22,004 bases of DNA from Eubacterium sp. CAG:251 (GCA_000436835.1 FR889125.1:64506-86509); one strand, 5' to 3'. Counted from the first letter of the stretch, positions 8,096 through 18,300 are shown. A program made the numbers and translations. The notes: generated by a model from the letters alone, not told the origin.

Positions 8096-11000
8096 GCTGT
8101 CACGTGTAATCTGGAAGATACTGTTGAAAAGGTCTGTAAGAGCACTTGTTTCGGTGAAACCGCCTACTGAATTGAGAAGACCTGTGATAATAGGAAGGTT
8201 CTTTTCAAATTCACTGCCCTTAGAGCTGATTACGTTGTTTACAAGACCGAGAATAGCGTCAAGCCAATCCTCTACGAATACACCTACAAAGCAGTCAAAA
8301 ATCTTTGTTGGGTTTGGATTAGCGGCAAAATCCTTGAACTCTGTCATCTTAGAGTTGCTTACTGCGCCGTTTGAATCCGTAACAATCTTGCCCTTGTAGC
8401 AATATGTCCATGCGTCCTTGCGTACGCCGTATTTGTCAGCTGCAAGGTTTTCCATAATGTCAAAGAGCTGAGGAATTGCAACCATAAGGTTGTTAAGACC
8501 TGAGTTGATGACTTTTCCTCCGTCATCATGGCCCTTAACCTGGTCTCTGTACTTAGGAGTGCTAACGTATGTGTCAACTGCAGTAGTGAAGAGGCCAGCA
8601 ATTTCTGTTACCAATTCATAAAGACCTGCGCCAACCTGTCCGTTCGAAGCTGTGATTGCTTTCTTAAGGATACCCTCAAGGTCACTGAGCTTAGCATACT
8701 TGAGAGCCTTATCGGCAATGTAAATACCTGTAATCTTAGGTACGCCCGCTTCATATGTGTATTTAACGTTAAACTTAGTAGTGCTTGAAACGTTAGCAAG
8801 TACATCTGCAAGAGAACCGCTTACGCCATTATAAGAATAGGTATAAGAACCGTCGCTGTTCTTTGTGTATGTGATTGCTTTGCCGTAGCTGTCTACAACC
8901 TTGTCATACTTAAGTACGTAGTCAGGAGTTGCGATAATGTCGCCGGCTGAGAAGTTCTTGGTTACAAAGGTGTCGTCAGAAGATTCTGAAATGTAGCCTG
9001 TTTTCTCATTACCGCCGTTCCAATAAGTACCGCCGAATTCCTCAAACTTGCCATCTCTCTGGAGCCAATGCATAAGCTGAGGAAGCATAGCGTTGAGGTC
9101 CCAAGCAAGCTGACTGATACCGATATATGAGCCGGTGTCTGCAGTCATATTTTTGAGTGGCTCAATAAGGTCAATAACAGAATAGAGGAAGCCTTCTTGG
9201 TTATTTCTTTGCGAATTGCCGATTTCAGAGAAAAGAATAGGCTCAAGAAGCTCGTTAATTACTACTGTAAGTAAAGGAAGAAGGTTTACGACTGTCTTAA
9301 TCGGGTTGTTAACAAGATTCTTCCAAACATCGGTAAGAGCGTCCTTAAGATTTACGTTGGTCTTAAGAAGTGACTTAAGCACAGCGTCAACCGTTTTACC
9401 GATATCTGTACTTGGGTCAACGATATCGCCGATTGTGTTGTTGAGAATAAGGTTTGTAATCTCGGTACCTGCCGAACCTGTAAGGTCAACATTTTTACCG
9501 TTGAGAATTTCCTTTTGAGCGTCGGTAAGAACGATACCTGAAGTTTGAGAAGCTTTTTTCTTTACAATATCATCAAGTACGAGTTGAACGTTAAGAAGGA
9601 ATTTGAAAGAATACTTATAGCTGTATGTATAAGTAGTGTTATCTGTGCCAAGGTCGTTTGTATCAACGCCGAGGTATTCAGATGCAATCTTAGTAACAAT
9701 GTAGTCGTAAGAAGCTGCAACCCATTCGTTGATTAATGGCTTGCTGTAATTATTTGAATTAGTTACAGAGTCAGACTTAAGTGCGTTAATGCCGACACCC
9801 GGGTCTGAACGTGAAGCATCAACAAGTGAATTAACAGGCAAGTATTTTGTTTTGTCAATATGTGAAAGGTTTTTAGCAAAGCCGCCAAATGAACCTAACA
9901 AATTATTGTAATTTGTTGAATTCTTTTTTTGGTTAGCTGCAATAAGAGACCAAAACTCTGAAGTGTAACTGCCTTTAAGTGAAGCAGGAACAATGACTGT
10001 CTTGTTCTTTTTGTCGGCATATTTATCGTTAAAGGTAACTTCGCCGTCCCTAAAGTAGTTTGTTACAACATTAGTGGTGGCGTTTGCACCGCCGACGCTG
10101 GAGAAGAATGCACGCAACTGAGTAAGTTCGTCATCGCTGATGAAGAAACTGTCACCCTCTTGCCAATTTGCATCATATCCTTTTGGAAGCTTAGCATTGA
10201 TTTCGGAATTAAGCTTGTTGAGGTCAACGCCGTTTCCGTTATTACCGAAACGTACAACCATACCCTTAAGTATATCAGTGTAATACGGAGAAGTGGTTGT
10301 GTCGACATTACCGTTCATAAGTGCTTTTTTGCACAAATCGGTCATAATAGTGTTGCCTACTACATATTCGGTATATGACTCAATTTGGTAATCTGTTGTC
10401 ATGCCCTCTTTTTGTGCAAGAGTCTCGAAAGAAGCATCTTCGGCAACTCCTAATTTAGCGGCAACAGCTTTTCTTGCGATTTCCTTAACAGTGTCATAAA
10501 CATTGTTTTCAGTGTCGCTTACTGTGAAGCCGTTAAATGTCATAGGAACCTGATAAAGTGATGTGCTGTCAACTGTTTGGTTAAATGTTGCACCGCCGTC
10601 GCTTATCAATCTGATAAATTCGCTTGCTGAGATGAAGCTCTGACCGACACCAAAGTCGTAGTAAATAACGTCAGCCAAATCGTTAAGCTTAACGTTGATA
10701 CCGTATGTTGCATACTTAATGTTAAGTGTGCCCATATAGTTGTTAACAACGGCTTGCTCATCAGCTGTGAGCTTAAAATCAAAGTTCTTCAACTGGTAAA
10801 GTGTGGCAGTATCATAAGTGTCACCGATAGCTTCGCCGTTAAGCTTAACTGTTTCAACAGCACCGCTTTTTACAGCTTCGGTATAACGCTTAGCAATTGC
10901 TTCTACCTTATCACTGTCTGTACCTTCCTTTATCTTTTGAGCATAAAGGTCGGCTAAATACCAAAGGCTGTTTGTTGAGAACTTGATAGTTTGACCTGCG

Positions 11001-11578
11001 GCATTGTAGCCTGAAACGGTACGTTCGCTTTCTTTACCGTATAACCATTCGTCAAGCTGATTTCTCGTGTCTTTAGATAAGTCTTTGTTGTCTTTGTACT
11101 TTAAGCAAAGGGCAGTAAGTGAAAAATAATCAATTGCGCCCGTTGAACCGCTTAAGTAGTTATAATCTTCAGGATTACCCATACCTGTTTGAATATAACT
11201 TTTTACAAAGTCTGACTGGCTTGTCTTTGCAAGTGCGCCGATAAGAGTCGGCTGCAATACGCCGAGTAAATCCTGAAGTGTTGTTTCACTTACGATTTGC
11301 TCTTTTTCTTTGGTGGTAAGTTCCGCTGCGGTCTTACCTAACTTTTTAGCACCCTTTTCATAAACAGGCTTGCTTATTGCCTCAATGCCCATGAGAAGGG
11401 AAGGCAGCTGGTCTGCCAATTTGTTAAGTGTGTCGAATGCCGAATCGGCGTCAACACTTGTCGTTTTCCAAAGCGGGTTGTCATTACTCTTGGCGAACGC
11501 AGTAAATCCAACCGAGCATGTGGTCACGACCATTACTACAGCTAAGAAAAAGCTGAGTATCTTTTTGCTCGTTCTCAT
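3569..11578 (-). CDS. Giant secreted helical-repeat protein (about 2669 aa), function unknown
   Basis: I do not recognise a characterised family. A Sec signal peptide covers residues 1-29 (basic start, hydrophobic core, likely cut after AFA), so the protein is exported. Residues 30 to about 1160 are Leu/Asn/Thr-rich, mainly helical with short beta-like stretches. Residues 1162-2669 contain three divergent long repeats, with a 13-Asn run at 1206-1218. Repeat landmarks are an F-x-YP-x-G entry, a YGKTY...SW..V segment, a WG...D..F.HAL.A.LRP segment and a NVLLD..NP...K..LETL..LPNLA segment. No enzyme motif, LPXTG, SLH, choline-binding repeat or dockerin is visible, and it ends abruptly in ...LLQTMA. 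The frame opens at 11710, but ATG 11578 fits: signal peptide at once and AAGGAG at 11591-11596. It is divergent from the 2194-aa dockerin protein, and Leu codons are strongly biased to CTT, consistent with high expression. It could be a structural surface fibre or adhesin (inference). Confidence 0.85.
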   Translation of the reverse strand: MRTSKKILSFFLAVVMVVTTCSVGFTAFAKSNDNPLWKTTSVDADSAFDTLNKLADQLPSLLMGIEAISKPVYEKGAKKLGKTAAELTTKEKEQIVSETTLQDLLGVLQPTLIGALAKTSQSDFVKSYIQTGMGNPEDYNYLSGSTGAIDYFSLTALCLKYKDNKDLSKDTRNQLDEWLYGKESERTVSGYNAAGQTIKFSTNSLWYLADLYAQKIKEGTDSDKVEAIAKRYTEAVKSGAVETVKLNGEAIGDTYDTATLYQLKNFDFKLTADEQAVVNNYMGTLNIKYATYGINVKLNDLADVIYYDFGVGQSFISASEFIRLISDGGATFNQTVDSTSLYQVPMTFNGFTVSDTENNVYDTVKEIARKAVAAKLGVAEDASFETLAQKEGMTTDYQIESYTEYVVGNTIMTDLCKKALMNGNVDTTTSPYYTDILKGMVVRFGNNGNGVDLNKLNSEINAKLPKGYDANWQEGDSFFISDDELTQLRAFFSSVGGANATTNVVTNYFRDGEVTFNDKYADKKNKTVIVPASLKGSYTSEFWSLIAANQKKNSTNYNNLLGSFGGFAKNLSHIDKTKYLPVNSLVDASRSDPGVGINALKSDSVTNSNNYSKPLINEWVAASYDYIVTKIASEYLGVDTNDLGTDNTTYTYSYKYSFKFLLNVQLVLDDIVKKKASQTSGIVLTDAQKEILNGKNVDLTGSAGTEITNLILNNTIGDIVDPSTDIGKTVDAVLKSLLKTNVNLKDALTDVWKNLVNNPIKTVVNLLPLLTVVINELLEPILFSEIGNSQRNNQEGFLYSVIDLIEPLKNMTADTGSYIGISQLAWDLNAMLPQLMHWLQRDGKFEEFGGTYWNGGNEKTGYISESSDDTFVTKNFSAGDIIATPDYVLKYDKVVDSYGKAITYTKNSDGSYTYSYNGVSGSLADVLANVSSTTKFNVKYTYEAGVPKITGIYIADKALKYAKLSDLEGILKKAITASNGQVGAGLYELVTEIAGLFTTAVDTYVSTPKYRDQVKGHDDGGKVINSGLNNLMVAIPQLFDIMENLAADKYGVRKDAWTYCYKGKIVTDSNGAVSNSKMTEFKDFAANPNPTKIFDCFVGVFVEDWLDAILGLVNNVISSKGSEFEKNLPIITGLLNSVGGFTETSALTDLFNSIFQITRDSKYSFTFEPQSSGFVGLDRDNAYFLITNVSKLVDVVKALINSFKSNNNNNNNNNNNNNSSSPATTQAVATPNSSVDISAHKSSDMKNVDNTIAKLDKTLSSLLTDSSVNGYSINKTSNIIVGVISLLSNYIGANASNATIDLLNTYLYYLNGEDARTPDSNGNVNPKDIYTNEGLTTVVVRTYALVETLVAGLTDKYAYSYTYNNGTADVTAKYNLISEAVNGLISPDSLSVRIKDTGIKNASKKLSKLDSWSDAVNDNGTLNVSINWGITAGNRDEFMTGLSTSLRLLTSILGVVLIDTGIYENALYPVLNTIAQKTGITVDTPTKFADKSNPYRDEVFTGIVNPIVSLLDKFLEKPATTLLNLVSAIGVVLDDTTTPTLASVVSSAVKAIANELNGAANILKIKSDKLGAASPSLAALLEGIVTKTFGDLITVNDKQELGLKVKGYALSGNNIIPIINTLLAKTGIKLNNINWNKLGKTTTPAQTLVYVLDYVVEFVKTNNNLSTIIGLIMGNNKVSSGVKKLIKYIETGKLDGMGLLKIVGKLLDFTQSPTEVYWAYSKYKGTSLKFKYPDGISSYDAESAITQLDSAVDAVMALLTNFGVVDASNLKGVVSGLVFTNANLTSLAKALYGALDKKNISPYLNMAGITVSPKGVAGLLMDKSYGKTYSSAAKTLKKVKSWKKVKTINWGFKDGSAKAEQGFVHALVAILRPLNSVLNVFLNEGKIDLSNITIAKASTSLDIKGSDGKVASKIALTYELKKGVLTLTAKDSMNADSKLSTIKLDLNALNVGVNGINGYEGAIIPLLDVLQVSNSKIKTFAQYQKDCKKAKDNVLLDVLNPLMSFVDQVLDKPFETITSVLPNLAYFIDNNGIGQLLDNLLAPITNIVKTAKSAGLDVDKIISAVLGKDLGKYLTSLLKVRGVKLNIKLADLKSCNIQDIVVPLINSLLKKTGIKLPDFKWSTIAAHGKVVTSKSHAKNAEGKFTNKEVIADKGEVLVAVLRYVADTLIKNAKPIKSLVSSIGAIKKNSMLKSIISSVFTTISMAEKDDIVRAVFYFLTGEPTNAFWDYTAYKTGSFDFSYPKGVDVDFLKNLPPMLDGLVGSLIKGGLNNLISGLLFKDDIVNSLLTGLYGAVEKVKVGDGSLVSLLAQTGIDFSTSNVAKLLTDETYGKTYSANASVIAKAGSWSKVNTSALKWGVKDRDTFFHALVAVLRPVFGVLDVLLNDAYLGLFDIVRIPGSNGYTSSIVPLMEAFSMYNVKTQYQYREDMKKAYDNVLLDIINPIWDKVEDILNAPLETLFEMLPNLALFIGNNGLCQILDNLLTPISALIDAVKPVVDLNTLLPALLKALKVDLNSLLGKIGVSNFKLDIYDINATLKPLLGADAIVPLLNNILGMIKIKGTPLGIKLNDINWLQLASHGKVITDASQAATYGTRIYVKGNSSETLIAVLSYLIETVNAGDNFKKISSLVTGLVGGNETVSGVVDQVLPVLKGDTDTVIASLVDLLQTMA
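7925..7963 (-). repeat. AAT/AAC trinucleotide run encoding 13 asparagines
   Basis: Thirteen consecutive Asn codons (mixed AAT and AAC) at residues 1206-1218 of the giant protein, flanked by Ser/Pro/Thr-rich text. It is probably a flexible linker. Replication slippage here would change length in steps of one residue without breaking the frame. Confidence 0.9.
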
Positions 11579-11728
11579 ATAAATCTCTCTCTCCTTTACA
11601 TATGATTTACGAACTTGTCGTATGGTAACGCATTTTTTGGATAATGCGCCGAGCAGTATTTGTTCACAGTTTCTACACAAAAAACTGCTTTTTAGGCGCA
11701 GGATATCCACACGCGTATTAACAAATAC
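11579..11728 (-). promoter_or_regulatory. Structured 5' leader of the giant gene
   Basis: About 150 nt lie between the predicted start site and the ATG. On the minus strand, TGCGCC (11695-11700) pairs with GGCGCA (11645-11650), and the nested AGCAGT (11684-11689) pairs with ACTGCT (11652-11657), giving a long imperfect hairpin. An alternative local hairpin, CGCATT (11643-11648) with AATGCG (11629-11634), uses the same bases, so the two folds exclude each other. No known riboswitch class was recognised. Confidence 0.5.
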
Positions 11729-11734
11729 AATATA

Positions 11735-11763
11735 TTTATAACAAATAAAAACTTATAAGTCAA
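11735..11763 (-). promoter_or_regulatory. Promoter of the giant secreted-protein gene
   Basis: On the minus strand, -35 TTGACT (11758-11763) and -10 TATAAA (11735-11740) are separated by 17 bp, each 5/6 to consensus. Predicted transcription start is near 11728, leaving a 150-nt leader. Confidence 0.75.
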
Positions 11764-12139
11764 TAATTTTATAACATATTTTGAATTTATTGTGAATTTT
11801 CACATATTTTAGCATTGATTTTTGACGATAGAGAGTTGTAAAATAGACAATACAACATAAAAAGTCTAACAAACATAATTCGACAGAAAATTGACTGTAA
11901 AACGTAATATAATCCATATAAAGTCGGGTAAAATTCTGTTCGATTTGTAAAGGCAAACATCTTTACAAATGTAAATTTTGTGTAAAGTATCACAGCTTTA
12001 CTTGCGGAAAATCAAGCGTTTTTTGGCGTCAAATTATAAACAAATTGTAAACTTTTAGTTAATAATTTGTGCAAGGTGTCAAAAATAAGTTTGCTTTTTT
12101 GGACATTGTTACAAAAATATCATTTGTCGTTTGTCTTTA
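11764..12139. other. AT-rich divergent intergenic spacer without a gene
   Basis: No ORF here has a credible ribosome-binding site or amino-acid composition. The stretch holds a perfect inverted repeat (11943-11970) and repeated TGTAAA words starting at 11837, 11896, 11946, 11970, 11981 and 12046. It lies between two oppositely facing promoters and is the natural place for shared regulation of the two giant genes. Confidence 0.6.
11943..11970. promoter_or_regulatory. Perfect 10-bp inverted repeat, candidate operator
   Basis: ATTTGTAAAG (11943-11952) and CTTTACAAAT (11961-11970) are exact inverted copies around an 8-bp centre. No T-run follows, so it does not look like a terminator. It sits 180 bp from the giant-gene promoter and 170 bp from the plus-strand promoter. 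A dimeric regulator site is plausible, but the binding protein is unknown. Confidence 0.45.
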
Positions 12140-12168
12140 TTGACTTTTTTGTTGCCTTATGTAATAAT
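12140..12168 (+). promoter_or_regulatory. Promoter of the 2194-aa dockerin protein gene
   Basis: TTGACT (12140-12145), 17 bp, then AATAAT (12163-12168), 5/6 matches at each element. A perfect TATAAT at 12169-12174 overlaps downstream but has no matching -35 at the right distance. Start site is predicted near 12175. Confidence 0.6.
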
Positions 12169-12174
12169 TATAAT

Positions 12175-12335
12175 GTGTTTAAAGCACATATTGCGCAGTT
12201 TTTGGTGCAACGGTTTGGCTTTGCCGACCTTCAGTCTAATTCAGATTGCCTGATGGTCAGAGATTGTGACAGGCTCCCCTGCAATATGTTAACACTTTAT
12301 TATTCAATTAATTTTAAATTTAATGGAGGTAAAAA
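12175..12335 (+). promoter_or_regulatory. Structured 5' leader of the 2194-aa dockerin protein gene
   Basis: A hairpin chain is visible: TTGCGC (12191-12196) with GTGCAA (12205-12210), and GGTTTGGC (12212-12219) with GCCGACC (12223-12229, one bulge) around TTT. Next, GCCT/AGGC encloses GTCA/TGAC at 12248-12274. A competing long-range closure pairs GTGTTTAA (12175-12182) with TTAACAC (12289-12295), CATATTG (12187-12193) with CAATATG (12282-12288), and CAG (12196-12198) with CTG (12279-12281). The ribosome-binding site GGAGGT (12325-12330) lies just downstream. The class is unrecognised, and a c-di-GMP type I aptamer does not fit. Confidence 0.5.
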
Positions 12336-15300
12336 ATGAAAACGAAGGCAAAAAAGTTTTCACATAAGCTTCTGGCATTATTTATGGCAGTGCTTATGGC
12401 AGCTTCCTGCTTTACCGGTGCTTTAACTGCTTATGCTGATACTATGAGCAGTGAAAAGACGTATGCCGACGAGTCAATCGAATATAACGATTTGGCGTGG
12501 GCTATTCTTTCCGATGAACAGGTAGCTACAGCTTTACTTGACTATGCTGATTTGATGCTTGCCCAATACGGTCCGCAGATTGATAAGCTTCTTGAAAACC
12601 TTCCTTCAAGTATTACCCAGTATATCACATGGGACAGCAACAGCCGTACACTTAAGCTTAATGCTTTTGGTCTTGTTAAAAAAGACATTCCGGTACGTAC
12701 TCACAGTGTTGATGAACTTTTCTATACACTTAGGGGTGTCGCTGATCTTCTTAACTCATATGGTAACTTACTCGGTGATGCCGGCAACCTTAACTTTAAG
12801 GCTGTTGCTACTAAGGATTGGAATATTACAAGAGAAACTGCATCTTCAACTGATATTTTAAGAAGCGTAATCGGTATTTTACAAAACCTTTCTTGCGACT
12901 ATAACGGCTCTGATATTTTAGGCCAGGTGCTTAGAGGTAACTTTACTCTCGGTACTCTCGGTAACGTTGCAAACCTTGACGTATATAAGATTGTAGGTAA
13001 TCTTTTGGGCTTTACAGATACGAAGTATAAGACTAACTTAGTATACAATGTTGCTCAAAACCTTATTTTCCAATATACTAATTGGTATACAGAAGAGGAA
13101 ATTAATAATTTCAAGAACGGTACTGCAACATGGGTTTATGATGACCAGCTTATTAATAAACTCACAACAGAGCTTCTTGATAAGATTAGTGTACTTGTTA
13201 CATATAATCAAGAATACACAGATGCTGATTCGCAAACAGCAATTCAGGATACATCGGCTACACGTTATTTGAAGATTAAAGCTGAAATGAAGGCAAGCGG
13301 TTCTGACTACGCTACTGCAGCTGCAAAGCTTGGTTATGACCCTAACCTTGTATATTCAGATGAATTTAAAGATGATGAGGGTAATCCTCTTAACGTTCTT
13401 CTCTTTGCTTACGGTGCTCCTGACGAAAACGGTTATGCAACAGAATCAACCACAAAGGTAACACTTAAGGCAACCGATAATCTTTTTGATTTCAGTTACA
13501 GAGCTCTTGACCTTGCTTGGGATACAGTTCTCAAGGGTACAGTCAAACTCCTTCACGTAAATGATGGATTTGATAAGGGTCACGGCGCTAACTTTGATAA
13601 CAACTATTATTATTTCTTCGACCAAAAGGGCGAGTGGAATGATAATGATGTTGCTGCAAACTATACACCGGCTAAGCTCAATCAATGGGCAAATGCAGTA
13701 TATAAGGATTATAAGTTTGACACAGCAGATGATTTCCTTGCTTATGTTAAGAAGACGGTAACTTATGATCGTACAGCTGCCGAGGACTCAACAGGTTCTT
13801 GGAAAGATATCGACGCAACGAGACTTTTCGCTAAGTTAAGATACAGCCCGCTTGCTGATTACGGCTTTAACGTAACAACAGGTCCTATCAATCTTTACTT
13901 TGCAGAAACAGGTACTCCAAACCTCGATAAGTTCTTTAGCGAAAGCTATTCAAAGTACAGCTCAATGGTAGCAGGCTTTAATGACGCACTTGTTGCAGCA
14001 GTTAAGGACTTGTTCCCGCAGCGCGGCAACGTTATCGGTACACGTCCTGAAATGACAACAACCGGTGATTTTGCAACTATTGACGCAGCAGCAATTAAGT
14101 CAATCGTTTCAACACTTGTTGGCAACGCTTGCAAGATGGTTCAGTACACAGCAGACGCTACAGACGCTAACATTCTTAAAGCTTTCTACGCAAAGAACGG
14201 CGCCAGCGCTGCTCTTACAGAGAAGAATCTTGAAGAAGCAATGATTCCTATGCTCGTTGCTTGTATCGGTCAGGTAAATCTTGGCTCAGGCAAGCTTGAG
14301 AAAATTATCCATCCTTCTGATTGGGACGGATGTAAGGATGCAGAAGCAGTAGCTTATGTATGCCTTAAGGAGTATTTATCATACTCAATGCCTAACAAGG
14401 ATTATTCAAAGCTTGTAAAGATTGGCAGCGACGGAACAATCAATGCAACACTTGAAGGCACAATTCTTCCAATGGCTCGTGACGCAGTTGCTTATGTAAT
14501 TGAGGCTTACGTTCCTCTTGAGGACGAAAACGGCAATACTTGGAAGACAGAGTCAGCAGCTGTTGATTCTAAAACAACACTCTTTGACCTTCTTAATTCT
14601 GTAGTTTGCTACTACGGCGGCGACCATGCAATGGAGAAGGCTGTAAATAAGGGCGAAAGAGCTATGGGCGTAGGTGCTCTCCTCGGTATTTGTGATGGAA
14701 ACGGCAACAGCCTTATCACAACAAAGAATACTCTTTGGGAAAACATTAATGCAATAGCTAATAAGCTTATGCCTGTTCTCGGTACACTTCAGGGTACAGG
14801 TTATGCTAAATTCAATTCAGAGGAACTTATTTGGAACAACATTGTTCTTTCATTCCTTGATATTGGTAAAGAAAATTCAAAGACAGGTCTTTGCGGCGTA
14901 TCTAACTTCCTTAACCAGTTATTTACAATCGTTTCTGCAGAGCCTATCCAAAAGACTTCATTCGTCGTAACAGTTTATGATTTACTTAAGGATCTCATTA
15001 ACGGATTGTTTGGCGCACGTTACAGCGGACAGAGCTTTAAGACAATCGTTCCTGATGCTACAAGTGCTCATCCGTTTGATGATTTCTTCCAGGTTAAGGT
15101 ACTCGCAGGTACAAGCGGTAAGGACTTGGGTGCATTCCAAAAGCTTATCTGTAACTTCGTAGAGTTCGGCGGATACGGTACAAACGGTCCTAAGACCTAC
15201 TCTGATTCTATTATCAGAGGTATCTGTTTTGCAGTACAGGCAGTTAACAGCTTCATTCCTAATGCATTGACTACACTTGGTCAGCATCAGCTCAAGATGG

Positions 15301-18300
15301 CTACTGCTTCATTCGGTTCTAACACCGTAACAGGCTGTATTTCAGGTCAACCTTATGATGATGCACTTACTGTTACAAACAACTCGGTAGGTATCAATGC
15401 ATCGTACATTAAGGACGGCAAGCCTACTCAGCTTTCACGTTACTATGTAAAGATTACAAGCGTGCTTCAATATGATGTTTATAACGAAGAAATGCCTGAT
15501 GATACAATAGATTTCCCTGAAACTCCTATTGATCCGGGTAAGAGTGCTAAAATTAATATTTCAGTTCCGTTCGATGTTTCAGGTTCTGATACAACAAACA
15601 CATGCCGTGTTGTTGTAAATTATGATATTGTTGATGATCAGGGCAATGTTCTTTATGGAGGCAATACTGTAACAGCTTATAAGCTTCTTACAAGTGAAGT
15701 AAGCTTCAGAAATGCTCTTTATGATGCTGATTATAACTTCAACTCTACATTCCAGCAGACAGACGGCACTGACAGAGAAGAAAACGGTGTAACCGTTCAT
15801 TCTCTTACAGGTATCGGCGGTAATATCTCTGCAAACTATCCTGATAAGATGGTTATCGCTTCTAACAAGCTTAACGAAATCGCTCAGTATTCATTCTTTA
15901 TGAAGGGCGGCAGTAAGGAAAAGAGCATTGACGGTGTATTCTTCTTTGACAGAAAATCCGGCTATGAATCAAATAACCTTACTACTGCAGCTAAGGCATT
16001 CGATGATTCTAATTTAACAACAGTAGATATCGGTGAAAATAACGCTATTGCTCGTTGGGATAAGTCAACAGGTGATCTTCTTAAGATTGGTATGTATGAC
16101 TATCGTGTAGAAACATCTGCAGGCTCAGGCGAATTCGGCGAATGGCAGCGTAACCATACAAACGGTTCTACAGGTAGCGGCCTTGGTGCTGTTGACTACT
16201 ACAGAGGTTATACTTCTGAGGAAATCGGTAACATTTCAAAGCAAAATGAGGGCAAGGAGATTGAAACAAGAACTCACGTTGCATTCACTCTTCAGGAAGC
16301 ACTTGATGCTAAGATTATTGCCGGTTACCATATCAATGAAAGCGGTATTTATGATACAATGTATCTTAAGACCGGTGGTAAATATAACTATGATAACATC
16401 TTTAATATGGTTACACTCGGTACCGGTATTGATGCTATCTATATAAATACCTCAAAGCAAACATTTGGTTCAAATGCTGTTAATAACTACAGACCGTTTG
16501 GTTTCGACGGTGAGGCTACTGTTAAGACCGGCACTTATGATGTTAATGTTAACTTCTATAATTCAGGTTCTTATAAGACAGGCAGCTTCCAGCTTGTTAT
16601 CGGTGAAAGCGGTTCAGCCGGCTCACTTGATAAGAACTATAACGAACTTGCCAATATCATGGCTAACTATAAAACATCCGACTTCAAAGAGGATGCATCT
16701 ATCGGTTCAGTTTATGATTTGGCTAAGGATGCTCTTATGAATGTACTTAGCGTTCAGTCAGCTCCTTACACTGCTGAATCAGCTCTTACTCAGTCAGATA
16801 AAACAGAGTATGCAGTTACAACTTCAGTTACAACTTCCGCAACAGGCGATCGTGCATACGTTCCTTACTCAACCTCTAACGAAACAGTAACATTTACTGT
16901 AAAGGGTACTCAGGTAAGCTACACAATCCCTGAATCGGTTAAAGCAACTGCTTATGTCGGTGGCACAATAGACGCTACAACAGGTGCAACCAGTGGCGGC
17001 GTAAAGGGAATTTACTATTCCGATGAGAAATGTACAATGCCTATTTACTCACCAAAGCCGCTTACATCATCAGATGTTAAGAATGGCAAGGATGCTGCAT
17101 TGGCTAATGTAACACTCGGTCAGGACGGTAACTATTACCTTACTAACTCAGTTAAGTATGCTACAAAATGGGATCTCGATACATATCCTGGCGGCCCATG
17201 GCAGAGACCGACAACTACTCAGGATACAAACAAAGATAACGAGCCTCTTTATAATCAGGTTCAATATGTATACAGAAATTCTGAAGGCAAAAAGTGCAAC
17301 TCAGGCGATAATTGGGCATGTAAGTTCCCATCAGCTGAGTATCAGCTCATTCCTAACTCAGGCGAGATGGATTCAGTAGATAATCGTGGTATTGCTACTC
17401 AGGCTAATGACAGACTTGAATATGTTCTTAGCGTAGTTAAGTCTCACCTTATCAGCTCATCATCAACACTCTACAATGAGATTTCTGAGCTTAGAAATGG
17501 TCTTGAAGAAATTAACTTTGATATTCTTACATATAATAAGATGGTAGAATATGCAAAGAAGGCTGAACAGCAGTATACAGTTGACGTTGATTACGTTGAC
17601 GCAACAACAGGCAAGACTGTTGAAAGAAACGGTATGTCTTATGTTGACGCTGCTAAGCTTATGAATGACCTCAAGAATGCAGGTACTAAGTTTACTTATA
17701 CCACAGCTTCTGAAGTATCTTCTGTTCAGGCAAAAGAATACGTTAAACTCTTTAACATATTCGCTTCTGCAGTTATTGAACGTGGTTACCAGGGCAAGCA
17801 GCTTGAAAATGAAATCAAGTGCGCATCGGGTAATGCTTACTCAATGCTCAAGGCAACACCTGCTACATACAATGAAGACGGTACAGTTGCTACTGAAGCA
17901 ACCGTATCTAAGAATGGCGTAGCAGCTAACCCACGCTTTGGTTCATTTGATGCATCAGGTAAGCTTGTTAACGAAGGCGCAACAAAGTACTCATCAGCAT
18001 CTTGGAACAGATACGTGAGAGCTCTTGCTGCCGCAGTTGACCTTGCTAACTATGGTAACGGTTCTTATAAGTATAAGAATTCCGGCACATTCAATATCAA
18101 TGACCGTAAGAACTATGACGCTCAGCTTGCTAAGATTTACAATGTTGATACTGAACTTCAGGCAGCTGAAATCGGTCTTACCGAGTTTGAGAGCTGTGAG
18201 CTTACTGTAACTCCTGTTGCAGGTGCTAAAGTAACAATCGACGGCGTTGCTTACTCAGGTCCTGTAGCTGTAGAAAAGGGTCAGGTTGTTTCAATCAATG

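Noticed and set aside
11579..11710. Upstream in-frame extension of the giant protein
   Set aside because: It would bury the signal peptide behind 44 non-conserved-looking residues and span the structured leader. AAGGAG points to 11578.
11891..11922. Plus-strand promoter from TTGACT at 11891
   Set aside because: The nearby TATAAT and TATAAA lie 11 and 20 bp away, neither a workable spacing, and no gene would be served better than by the 12140 promoter.
11753..11993. Two small minus-strand ORFs in the divergent spacer
   Set aside because: Low-complexity AT-rich translations rich in F/Y/I/K, non-ATG or unsupported starts, no ribosome-binding site, and overlap with the inverted repeat.
12175..12300. 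c-di-GMP type I (GEMM) riboswitch ahead of the dockerin gene
   Set aside because: A GCAAAGCC-like word occurs only on the opposite strand, and the conserved tetraloop-receptor and GCAAACC elements are absent.
12067..12339. 90-codon plus-strand ORF ahead of the 2194-aa gene
   Set aside because: TTG start without ribosome-binding site. It crosses the predicted promoter and the structured leader and only ends in the next gene's start.
12396..12440. Lipoprotein signal (AASC) in the 2194-aa protein
   Set aside because: The residues before Cys do not fit a lipobox well, and a normal AYA cleavage site follows.
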